This document shows positions 11,101 through 21,700 of a DNA stretch of 64,000 bases, piece by piece. The number at the start of each line of letters is the position of its first letter. Position 1 is the first letter of the stretch. The position numbers and the translations under genes are program-made. The DNA lies in NCBI GenBank assembly GCA_934045905.1, contig OW203769.1, forward strand, positions 18,321,705 to 18,385,704. Reading direction: 5' to 3'. Under the pieces are notes generated by a model. It had not been told where the DNA came from, searched no databases, and saw nothing but the letters and a program-made list of their open reading frames with translations. The DNA is from Leuctra nigra (Eukaryota > Arthropoda > Insecta > Plecoptera > Leuctridae).

Positions 11101-12212
11101 GATTGTCTCTATTGCGCTTATAACTCCATGCTTAAAGCTATACAGAATAAAACAAGTGCGTTAAGCCTGAATTACACGATTCAAGTTTCCTTGAAATCAA
11201 CCCTTTCAAGGGGGTTGGATTCAAGACTTGGATCGTCTAAATGAAAACATTGAAGGCACCAGCCTTTTCAATTAGAACATGTCCTATTTTCCTTCAAGTC
11301 TTGATTGTTAATTCAATAACAATCAACTATAACATGCCAACATCAACTATACAATAACATGCCAACTTCAATAGGCAATAAACATTTTATCGTCTAAATT
11401 ATCTTTCAAGTTTCCTTGAAATCAAGGGTTGAATTCAACTCCTACAAGGAAACTTGAACCGTGTAATTCAGGCTACACACTTGGCTTTAAAGAAGTACCT
11501 GAAGTAGAAATGTCTTCTAGCAGCAATGGTCGGTATGCTCAGAATCACGCAACACGATGCTAGTGTCAGCCCGCAAATGATGAGGCTCGTGACTTTGACG
11601 CCTGCGCAGTGAGTGCGCTCCTTGATCTGCTGCGCATGTGCGCTGTTGCCATATCTCTCCACGACGTCCTCCAGGCCTCGCGCAAGATGTTGGTACGTCG
11701 CATTCCGAAACACGAAGCAACTGGCTGTGTTGACATCGGATTAGTTGTACATGATTAATCACAAGTTCACACAACTAAATTACAACCAGAATTACCTTTG
11801 AAGAAAAAAATTGAGCCGTAGAATATTCCCGCCAAGCCCTCAAGTATCAAGGTATAATTGGTTGGGTCGTAGTAGATGCCAAGCGGTATCACGACTGCGC
11901 TTGCGTATACTGATATTGTGAACATGAAGTATGGCACGCAATTCAAATACTTTTGGACAAAAACGTTTTTATTATCCAATGCAGGCCACAATCCTAGAAA
12001 TCAAAAGTTGATATCAATTTGAAACATGAAAATTATAAAATCTTTTTTACTCTCATTCCCTTGCCTTCATCTCTTAGGTTATTAGGATTTTAGTAAATCG
12101 TGTGATCGAATTTCATGAACATACCGAAGTAGTAGAGGAATTTCTTGTTTAAATCCATGCATTTGTGATGGTCGCAGATCTTCTGGAACCTCTTGCTTAA
12201 AGTTAGGCCCAT
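8146..12212 (-). CDS. Odorant receptor gene C, complete (8 exons, 538 aa)
   Basis: Exons in order: 12125-12212, 11796-11993, 11499-11724, 10022-10687, 9852-9951, 9030-9134, 8551-8706 and 8146-8223; all have GT-AG borders and the same phases as gene B. The joined frame is 1617 nt with TAA at 8146. It carries LWP in exon 2, QHLARGLEDVVE in exon 3, HLAGQF after TM4, DQFTCNL in TM5, DWFEAS and MMSMANQP in exon 7 and TYNYYMT in exon 8. Exon 4 (222 codons) contains a long polar insert rich in K, E, N and D between the RHNLVNL and HHADIIR motifs, closest to that of gene D. Two extra partial copies of exon 7 lie upstream of the full one (8707-8943). Role as for gene B: a ligand-specific odorant receptor subunit. 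Confidence 0.9.
8707..8943 (-). repeat. Two partial tandem copies of Or gene C exon 7
   Basis: The first about 105 nt of exon 7 plus its acceptor (CCCGTGTTACAG) are repeated with a 118-119 nt period. Acceptor-exon borders are at 8943, 8824 and 8706 (minus strand), and only the last copy runs on to the full exon and its donor. Splicing into either upstream copy would read through the next acceptor and meet a stop before TM7, so these copies are decoys or the source of truncated isoforms. The same arrangement is found in gene D. Confidence 0.85.
9181..9721. mobile_element. TTAA-flanked nonautonomous element in Or gene C intron 5
   Basis: The sequence is bounded by TTAA (9177-9180 and 9722-9725) and short inverted ends GGTAGTACC / GTGCTACC. 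It is 541 bp, AT-rich and without a long frame. TTAA targets are used by piggyBac and Kolobok-type elements. The inverted ends are short, so the call is moderate. Confidence 0.5.
11164..11474. mobile_element. Inverted-repeat element in Or gene C intron 3
   Basis: The ends AGCCTGAATTACACG...TTCAAGTTTCCTTG and the reverse complement (CAAGGAAACTTGAACCGTGTAATTCAGGCT) form inverted repeats of about 30 bp. Inside, CAAGTTTCCTTGAAATCAA recurs. The element ends only 24 nt from the donor side of exon 3. A shorter relative of the internal motif is at about 12960-12980. Confidence 0.7.
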
Positions 12213-12543
12213 CTCGTCCGGCACTTCGTTCACCTCTGAATGACTACTTCAAGATAACGACAGAGGCCCCCAACAAAACAAAGTAAGTCAAAACTAATCG
12301 AATTAAGCAAGTTTAACTACAACATAACTACGGGAAGAATCGATCCCAATAAAGTACATATTTTTGTATTCATGTAAGTTTGCTGATGATTGAAAGTAAT
12401 AAAGAAAACTTAGTCAATTTGAATGTGTGTGTAGATCAAAAAAGCGTGGTAGGTTATGATGTTGTACAAAACGACTAAAACATTAAGATGGGTGTACTGC
12501 AGTAAATCCTGATATGAGCGATTGAGGAATGATCATGTAGACT
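12213..12543. other. Spacer between Or genes C and D
   Basis: About 330 nt, AT-rich, between exon 1 of gene C and the stop of gene D. No further exon or clear regulatory motif is visible. Confidence 0.5.
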
Positions 12544-13843
12544 TTAGGCTTGACCCACGTGGCCTCGATTCCGTAATGTTGAGCGTAATGTCATGTAGTA
12601 GTTGTACGTCAGACGCGTCACCTGGCGGCAGAATTACACAGCATTATCTTTTACACTAGGAAAACGCCAAATGTATCGCGTTAATAGGCAAACCGATACA
12701 TGCACGTTGCACCAATCCGAACTGTAACTCTCTTTACAGAAAACAACTAAAAGCATAGCACGAACCACAAAATCGTTATTCTGCTTTTCATTGCAACTAT
12801 GAAACCTTCCATACACTCTGGAATTTACAGAACCGATAATTTGCATTGATGATGGTCCATGTAGGAATTATTTAAACATTTCGAATGAGATTTGTTGCTA
12901 CAAAAATACACCCAACAAACCATAAATCGATATTTGAACGAAACAGATTGGCTACTGGTCAGGTTCCTTGAAATCAACCCGCCTTATTATCTGTGAAATC
13001 AGACTTCGCCTACAAGAGGTAGATAACGATGCCATCACATTTTTTCAGACACTCCATTTCTTTCAGATACCGTTTTATCATTTGTTGAGTATCTACCTAC
13101 ATGCCGAACTACATGAATTAAATTTCCAGTGATATCAGTGGACCAACTTTACTAGAAATCACTAGGAAATCTATATAAATAGTAATGCATGTTTTATGAA
13201 AAAAATTACTTGATCCATTTTTAGACCCGAAATGCGAAAGTACCAAATATCAAGTTGCCCAAAATAACAAGCCATACGGCACAAGTGGAGACGCTCGCTC
13301 TGCTCACTTAATAGTAATATGACCTTTCAAAGATCATAATTAAAACTTATGTAATTTCGACTAACGATTTCCGTGCTAGATCATCAACAAACGATTTAAC
13401 CTAGTTTAACCTAGATTGCACCTAGTGGTGCGATTATAGTGCACATTATACTTTATACATTCTAAACCATACTTACATTATAAAATGTTTCCACAGACAG
13501 TGGAATGAAACCAGCTACTCTGATGACAACAGGTTGATTAGCCATCGACATCATGATCCGCATTGATCGCTTGAACTTTTCGGACGCATCGAACCAATCA
13601 CAACCGTAGACAGCCTCCCTCACTGCTTCACTCTGTTACACGGGACAACAGGTTGATTAGCCATCGACATCATGATCCGCATTGATCGCTTGAACTTTTC
13701 GGACGCTTCGAACCAATCACAACCGTTGACAGCCTCCCTCACTAGCGAGCTCTGTAACACGGGACAACAGGTTGATTAGCCATCGACATCATGATCCACA
13801 TTGATCGCTTGAAGCTCTCCGACGCTTCGAACCAATCACAACA

Positions 13844-13875
<32 letters not shown>

Positions 13876-16800
13876 CAGTTTTATTTCCACAAAATGTAGT
13901 ACATGTATGATACATAGTTAATACATAGAGACCCTCCAATGGGGGTGTATGGAAAGTATAAATGTTCTAGGTTTAGGGTAAACACAAAATGTTATTGTCA
14001 CATTACAAAGTACAATTAAGAGAAAATTAAATAAAATACAATATAAAACACCAGGAATTAAAAATACAATGTTATGATAACACAAAGTCAGTTATAAATA
14101 TAATTAGACAGCCTTCCTCACTAGGGAAAAATTACTACATTTTCGGGTTCTAAACGCCTGCTGGACAAAATAAAACCAATAACTTATTCCAAGCTATGAA
14201 ATTATTTTCATTTAACTGTTCTGAATTCACGTTCATAACCCTATTTTGTTAACAATTACACTGGAAAAAGATATTGATAAAAATCGATTAAAAAACTCTT
14301 CAAGGTCAAACTCACTAACGGTGCAATTCCTTGAACAACTTCTGTGTCACAGAAGTTCTGCACATGTGCAGATTCCCATTATCATCTCAAAAGTGATACT
14401 GCGCACGAGCAGAACTTCTGTGGCACAGAAGTTGTTCAAGAAATTGCACCGTGTAAATGGGGCTTTAGAGTAAAGTGCAAATATGAACCATGTGTTGCTT
14501 ACTTCATGTGTGATCCTATTGGCCAACCAGCAGAAAATGTATAGCTCCGCCAATAGAATGAGCACGCATCCCATTTCATACGCAGCCTTTAGGTCGATTC
14601 TTGGTAACTAAAAATATATCCGTTGTAAAAGTATTAGAAGTCTGTGTCAGGAGCCGTATTCCTGAAAAAAGTGAGAGTGAGTATGAGAAAAAATAGTGAG
14701 AAAATCAGTATCAGCCAATAGAATCTAAGCCTGCTGGATTCCAATTGGTTGATAACAATTTTCTCACTATATTTTTATCATACTCACTCTCACTTTTTTC
14801 AGGAATAGGGCCCCTGGGGCCCTATTCCTATTCCTATTCCCAGGAGGGCTATTCTAAATTTCTTTGTCGTCTCGTTTCACTTGATACGGTTTCACTGCTA
14901 TCTATTTAACATGGTAGTGACGCCGTATCAATTGATACGAGACGACAAGGGAATTTATAATAACTCATCATGAGAGAGCTTCAGGTTACATAATTTCTCT
15001 AGTCACATTAAAAAAGGTTACATATTATTGGTATGTCATAAAAATAAGTTGTTGTAGTTATTTGTAATAAGCATTTACGTCAAGTAATTTCGTTCTTCGA
15101 ACAAAGTGAACTGACATACCATGGTCGTGTGGAGAAATGCGAGTAGTATTCCAAACAGATTGCAAGTGAATTGGTCCGCAAGAATTGTATCAAATGCCAC
15201 TTCAAACTCTTTCGTCAACCTATGCAAATATCAGAAACGATGTACAAAAACACAAGAAGAGATTTCACTAGTTGTACACTATTTTCAACCTAAATAGGTA
15301 CCTGATAATATCTGCATGGTGCGTCAAGCAGTCTGATAAGCACATTTCAACGTCTTCGGTGCTTCTCTGAAACCCTTTTTGTTTGACGATGAATTCTGGT
15401 TTCTTAGTCTCTATCTTGGCATCGTAACCTACCACTCCAAGTTGCAGTGTCATGTTTGGTAATGCATTATCGGCTAACTGAGTTTCCTGAAATACCTGAT
15501 CGTTTCCTGATAATAATAGTTTCCTGATTCCCTTGCACTGGAATGGTAAGTAACTTTTCTCCGTAACTAGTTTCGACAAAGTCTCTCCCTCCGTGTGACC
15601 TTGATCAGTGTTGTCATTTTGGTTCCCACATTTGTACGAATTGCCTTTCTGAGAAGTTAAACGTTGTCCTTTACCGTTCGAAATACAAGAGGTGGATATT
15701 TGAACATTTCCGTCGAGGGTGACCATCTCGATCTCTTCCTGTCTCTTTTCCTTCCTAACCTGCAGATGCAAATCCTTGTCGTTCCTATCATTACTGTCAC
15801 ATGATTCTCTTACGTCATCGTCATCGGTCTCTACAGAATCTCTTCCAAGGTTGACGAGATTGTGCCTCAGAACCTTGAACTGTCCGGCAAGATGGATGAG
15901 ATACGTCATCATAAACGCATCCACACTGCCGATGACGAAGGAACTGCTGATGCCCACGTATGTCCAAAGAGCTAGCTGTATTTCGTAGTACGGTGTTTCT
16001 GTACTTGGAGTCCAGCCGCTGTAAACAGACCAACATATTATTCGAGAAAATAAGGAACACGACTGACCTCTGGTGTATTCTTTGGTACACTCCATAATGA
16101 AGGATATAAAGGGTTTATTTATGTAAATAAATTATATAAAATTGGCTTAGTTGTTTGTTATGGTTGAACAAGTAAACTTGTAACTAAATCTACATTTCTT
16201 TGTTTCTCCTTTTTCACTGCCCTATGGAAACACGAACATCAAAATAAAAAAGTGAATTTAAAAAGTTTCCTGCCAAAAGTGGCTCCATCACGTATCGCTT
16301 ATTTGTTCGATCATTCAGTCTTTTGTCTATTTGGGCATTGCTTAGACCCAAACCGCAACACTTTGTTTAGATTGTTTAACTCTAATGTCTAGTGTAATAC
16401 TCTGTTAAAACCATTAATTAAGTTAACACAGTCATTCTAGAAATGTCATTGGTTGTTGCCATGGCAATACATACAGTCCGAATCAACCGTTTAAAAGTTA
16501 GCAGATTTTTGAAAGACTAGCCCTAAACAATCTTTAACTCTATAACGATTAATTGTTTAACAAAATGTGTTATGAAGTGCTCAGAGCTGTTGACTGAAAT
16601 AAAACTCCAGGTATTTGTAATTAGAAACTTTCAGTTGATTTACAATTGAATCGCGAATTACAGAAAGGGCTGAAGTCCAGCCGACCTAGTTCTGAGATAA
16701 TCGAGAAAAACAAATTGTGCCCCTTAGGATCTATTTATAAAAAAATATGTTACTGGCCTAAATAAGACAATAAATTGATACACCCAGCTATTGTCTGTAG

Positions 16801-18525
16801 AAACATGCAAAAAATATATTTCTGTCCTAATTTGAGGGTTTAATGAGCTGGACATATGACCTTTCTGTAATATACTGGAAAGTATGATTAAAATGTCACT
16901 ATTTCAAGGAGATTAACTGTCAAAAGAGGTCAAAAAGGTCAAACAAACATTTGTTTATACATTTTAAGACTTCATTACCAAATATTACAGAAATTATTCC
17001 GAATCCTCGTGGTCCCGAGCACTTTCTTCAGAAAATGTCTTGATAAAACTTAGAAAATTAATTTTGCAAATTCTGAACTCCCCCCTTGAGGGGGTTTAAT
17101 ACTATTCCCCTTTTCCTTTTAACAGGGGTTTCTGGCAACTGTAGCGGATTCTTGGTGACAGAGGACGCAATTTTTACATTGAAGCCGTGAGCTTGTGAAG
17201 TGCAGAAAGGGCACAAGTCCTGGGACATATGCCCTTTCTGCATCTTCACAAGGGTGCCCTGTGCAAGCAAATGCTGGGACTACCGCCCTATCAATCTCTA
17301 AAGTTGCATTTACCTTTAAGGATCCCAAATCCGCTGTTAACTCAATTTCACAAAAAGTGTGACTAACGCCCTTTCTGTAATTCGCGATTCAATTGTAATC
17401 TGAATGAGACCCTAAAATAGAAGTTACCTTAAGAAGAGTTTTCTTCCGGCAAAAATGGTCGGTATGCTCAGAAACACGCAACACGACGCTAGTGTCAGCT
17501 CGCCGATGATAAGGCACGTGACCTTGACGGCTGCGCAATGAGTGCGCTCCTTGATCTGCTGCGCATGTGCGCTGTTGCCATGTCTCTCCACTAGAACCTC
17601 CAGGCCTCGCGCAAGATGTTGGTACGTCGGATTCCGAAAGAAGAAGCAGCCGGCTGTGATGACATCGGATTAGTTACACGATAAATCACAACTTCATCTA
17701 AATTACAACCAGAATTACCTTTGAAGACAAAAATGGAGCCGTAGAATATTCCCGCCAAGCTCTCGAGTATCAAGGTGTAATTGCTTGGGTCGTAGTAGAT
17801 GCCAAGCGGTATCACGACTGCACCTACGTATACTGATATAGTCAACATGAAGTATGGCACGCATTTCGAACACTTTTGTGCCAAACCGTTTTTATTATCC
17901 AATGCAGGCCACAATCCTAGAAATCAAAAGTTGATAACAATTTAAAACATCAATCAAAACTACAAATCTTACTTCCTTTCATGTATTGCCTCTTGACTCA
18001 ACATTCTACGGCACGTGTGATCCCCCCCCCACCCATAAGTGTAGTCGGTTATTACATAGTTGCGAAACATTTAGTGCAGTCTTCATTATTTCTCTAATTA
18101 CACCATTTCTCAAGAGCATCATACCATCAGATTGCATCAAACTGCTTTACATTTTGTCGCCGTCTGCAACAGCAAATGTCTAGGCATCCACAGAATGTAG
18201 AATTCTTCAAATATTCATATAAACAAAAACACTCCAGTCGGGATGAAATGAAAAGGGGGGTAAGGGTGAGAAATGGTGCCTAATTTATGTGTAAAATATA
18301 TCGTCCGTTCGTTGATAAGATGAAGATAAAAACAATGTGCATCTGCCGTACGATATCAGTAATTTAAAGTAAACAAGGCAGTGATGAATTATCCTACGGT
18401 TATTAGTTAAACATGTGATCGAAATTCAGAAACTTACCGAAGTAGTGGAGAAATTTCTTGTTTATATCCAGGCATTTGTTTTGGGCGCAGATCTTCTGGA
18501 ACCTCCTGCTTAAAGCTGACCCCAT
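12544..18525 (-). CDS. Odorant receptor gene D, complete (8 exons, 555 aa)
   Basis: Exons in order: 18438-18525, 17719-17916, 17428-17653, 15302-16018, 15120-15219, 14503-14607, 13477-13632 and 12544-12621. The joined frame is 1668 nt and open, TAA at 12544. It begins MGSALSRRFQK and has LWPALDN in exon 2, QHLARGLEVLVE in exon 3, HLAGQF after TM4, the DWFEAS motif in exon 7 and TYNYYMT in exon 8. Its exon 4 is the longest of the array (717 nt), with a polar insert of about 130 residues in the TM4-TM5 loop. It is clearly the sister of gene C (shared loop type, shared exon 7 duplication, very similar exons 2, 3 and 8). Several transposons sit in its introns, but none breaks an exon. Confidence 0.9.
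13633..13846 (-). repeat. Partial tandem copies of Or gene D exon 7
   Basis: As in gene C, the 5' half of exon 7 with its CCCGTGT(A/T)ACAG acceptor is repeated at a 119-nt step: one whole partial copy (13633-13751) and a second (13752-13846) that is cut by a LINE tail. Its lost end reappears at about 14106-14136 as a short CAGCCTTCCTCACTAG match. The shared layout suggests the duplication came before the C/D gene duplication. Confidence 0.8.
13847..14105 (-). mobile_element. 3' end of a LINE with (TAA)n tail, minus strand
   Basis: A run of TAA repeats (13845-13875, read on the plus strand) followed by an AT-rich segment interrupts a partial exon 7 copy, whose sequence resumes at about 14106. 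A simple-repeat tail at one end and truncation at the other is the usual mark of a 5'-truncated non-LTR retrotransposon. No coding part remains. Confidence 0.6.
14126..14317. mobile_element. Half of a TTAA MITE (family 1)
   Basis: This matches the right half of the 352-bp MITE at 43305-43656 (including GTTCTGAATTCACGT, TATTTTGTTAACAATTACA and CTTCAAGGTCAAACTCACTA). Its outer CCCAGCCGTC end is missing: at 14318 the sequence switches directly to the family 2 MITE. Confidence 0.75.
14318..14464. mobile_element. Palindromic MITE (family 2), one end lost
   Basis: Near-palindrome with arms reading CGGTGCAATT(C/T)CTTGAACAACTTCTG; the right end runs to GTGTAAATGGGGCT. It is the same family as 62235-62393, but the left-most AGCCCCATTTAC is missing where it meets the family 1 MITE. 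It lies in intron 6 of Or gene D. Confidence 0.8.
14650..14814. mobile_element. Palindromic MITE with GTATTCCTGAAAAAAGTGAG arms
   Basis: The left end GGAGCCGTATTCCTGAAAAAAG and the right end CTTTTTTCAGGAATAGGGCCCC are inverted copies that continue through GTGAGAGTGAGTATGA. Arms are about 45 bp around a 75-bp centre. It lies in intron 5 of Or gene D. Confidence 0.75.
14843..14966. mobile_element. Palindromic MITE (GGAGGGCTATTCTAAATT family)
   Basis: Arms read GGAGGGCTATTCTAAATTTC..TTGTCGTCTCGT and the inverted copy; the far end is degraded. A better copy of the same family is at 21078-21216. Confidence 0.75.
16641..17397. mobile_element. Inverted-repeat element, 757 bp, in Or gene D intron 3
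   Basis: It starts TACAATTGAATCGCGAATTA CAGAAAGGGC and ends with the exact inverted copy, so the terminal repeats are about 30 bp. The AGAAAGGGC..AAGTCC motif recurs inside (about 17200-17245), which points to internal rearrangement. No transposase frame is seen. Confidence 0.75.
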
Positions 18526-18781
18526 CTCGTTCAATACTAAACGCACACGACAGAAACACATTAAGTCTGAACTAATAGAGCAAGTTTCTTGAAACTTAAA
18601 AGTAAAAGTTAAATTATGCGTTCACTGATAAATGAGGCCTTCGTACTTATTTCAATAGGAAATATAATTTACAAAGTGTGTTTGGTAAACAAACTAATTC
18701 TTGAAAAGAGCAAGATTGAACAAGTAAATTACACAGCCATGGATATTAGTTTTAAATTAGTCTTTGAGTGAGACGATGACG

Positions 18782-21700
18782 TCACATGGTCACGTGACTT
18801 TTCTTCTTCAAGATGGTGTTAATTGTCATGAAGTAGCTGTATGTCAGATGCGTTATCTGGAGCAAAACAATTCCAATCAATAAGATATTAATTATTTACA
18901 AACATGATATTCGAGTCAAAGTCTTGTTTTAATGCGCTGAACAATCTATTCATCACCGAATGATACATTGGATTATGATGATTATGATAAAGATATGAAA
19001 TATTGTTTGAGGATTATTGTTATCAAGTTGTTTTTAAGGAAAATTGAATACAAAGGCATAGAGTCTTGATATAATTAATTAGATATCTGATCTTAGGACG
19101 TAACATAAATTTTATTTCTACTGTATTGGGTGAAGTGCATAACTTTGGGAATTTCAAATGTAGAATATTATTGTGCAAGCTCTTCACGCATTTTGTCACA
19201 AATTGTTTTCCATGCGTTATTGCGGCACAGGTGACTTGGAACTTACATGATAAAATGTTTCTACGGACAGTGGAATAAAACCAGCTACTTTGATGACAAC
19301 AGGTTGATTAGCCATCGACATCATGATCCGCATTGATCTCTTGAAGCTGTCCGACGCTTCGAACCAATCACAACCGTAGACAGCCTCCCTCACTAGCGAA
19401 CTCTAAAATAAAATAAGTATCATATATTGCAGAAGTAAACGCAATAAATGTCTAAACTAATGATGAGAAGGCATCCATTGCTTACTTCGTCAACAACAAT
19501 ATTCGCCAGCCATGAGATCGCATAGAGTTCAGCCAAGAAAATACTGGCGACAAACATATGTGTCATTGCCAACATGTCTATACTTGGTGTCTGAAATAGA
19601 TTGGTAATAATCAAAGTGAACACAAATTAAACCGAAACACAAACGATAATTTGACTATTATCTCAAAAACTTGATATCGGTAAACCATTTCGGGAAAAGT
19701 TGCAGAGTCAAATCGGTGCGTTTTTCGAAAGCTTCTTACTGACTTCTGCACCACGGTTCTTTTAAGGACGTCCAGAGCCTCAAACGGAACAAAATAGCTA
19801 TTACTTCCCTGGTGGTTTCGAAACACTCCACGACATAGTTTAGGAAGAGATGTTAAGAAAATTTCAATATCCTTTGTCATAATAAGCAAGTTGCTCTGCT
19901 ACTCTTTAATGTTACATAATGAAATACTTATGGCTTAATGTTGTCTCATTCACTATACACCTATGCAATCACCTAATTAAGAAGTAACTACAGTGCTAAA
20001 GCCAACTCATCATTCCGTAACACTGAGGACGAAACCACTTCGCGTTTATTTTACATTTCTATCTTGACGTGAGCCAACACTGAAAGTAAAATAATGTGTT
20101 AACTTACCACTGTAATGTAAAGAACGACCATCAGTATTCCACCCAAGTTGCAAGCAAACTGGTCGATAAAGATTAGATTGAATGCTTCTTGAAACTCCTT
20201 AGTCAATCTGTTAACAGTTGCAGTAATAGAGTAAGAGTACAAAGATGCCATTGAATTTGACTGCTGGATAAACTTAACTGAGAAAATATGTTCGATACTC
20301 AGCGTACGAAATCATTACTTGGGTTCATTTAACAAGCACCTGACGTTTAGTCATGCGAAGAGCTCACCATGGGGTCCTTTTGATCAATTTTTTTTTTTTG
20401 AAGCACTAGTTTATCTTTTGTGATATTTCCAGTGATGCCTGTCATTTATTGATCGAACATAAGTAGGTACAGAGAAGGAAAAAAGTAACTGGAGACAATT
20501 TTTTGACGCCGCATGAGTAATGTCAAGAAGGCTGGAGACAATAAGACCCCAGATGATCAATGGCGGGTTAAGGATGGTTTAAGCATGGCCTGCTATTCCT
20601 GCTTTTATGCTGGAGAAGTGAGTTTGACGACCTTCCTTATCTAACTCGAGGTTCAAGTCTGGCTCACTAGTGGCTGGAACCTAGAACTACTGGGTCATTG
20701 GGGCTAAAACGTTACACCCTAGTTACTTTATGGTCACACATTCCTCTTTGTGCAAGGAGTACCTCGAAGGTTTGGCGCTGGTCTCGGGAGAAACGCTAGA
20801 TGCGCAAAGGCGTACGACTTAGGCCGAGTAGGACCAACTTTGGATTAAGTTAATTATCGGTGGTTAGTGGAATTTAGTGAATCCTATTGGCTGTGGAATT
20901 CGCGCCAACTGGATTCATTGGTTAACCATCGATAGTTAACTTAATCCAGAGTTGGTCCTACCCGGCCTTAGTGCGCCAGGGAGATGAAAGCAAATATATC
21001 CCCATGGTTATTAACAGAATTCTAGCATGTTGAAATTTCAAAATAAAAAACTCTTTCGAGGCGACATTGGAACCCCAGGAGGGCTATTCTAAATTTCCTT
21101 GTCGTCTCGTGTCAATTGATACGGTGTTACTACCATGTTAAATAGATAGCACTCCAGTGTGCAGTGAGCCCGTATCACGTGAAACGAGACGACAAGGGAA
21201 TTTAGAATAGCCCTCCAGGACTACCATATACTTCTTCCACAGCAAACCGTGCCACGATGCCAAGAGGCGATTGTTCGAGATTCTAGTTCTATCTTTATGT
21301 TACCGGGTGCCTGGTACCTGAGCCAGTCCCGCATACCTCTTTGAGTCCCGTCCCTCAACGGCGCGGGTTGAGGTTGTATAATATGTTACACCGTACTTCA
21401 GATAGGACGGTAAAAAGATTACCATCCCAATCTCTTTCACCACGCTGGTAATGGGAATCCTCTCCTCCCTTCTCTACATTTCTTTCTCTTCTTTCCTTCT
21501 CTTACTAGTTGAGCCTCATCTACCTGATGATAGCTGCATGATGGTCGACACATTCTGCCAGACGATCCTCTATCAGTCGTTCTACACGTCTCTGAAACTC
21601 CCCTCTCACTTCAACCCTCTCGCTCCATCCTCGTCTTGTTGTCTCATCTTGAACGACCTCCACAGAGTCTGCGCGCATCTGAATCAGATTGCGTCTCAGG

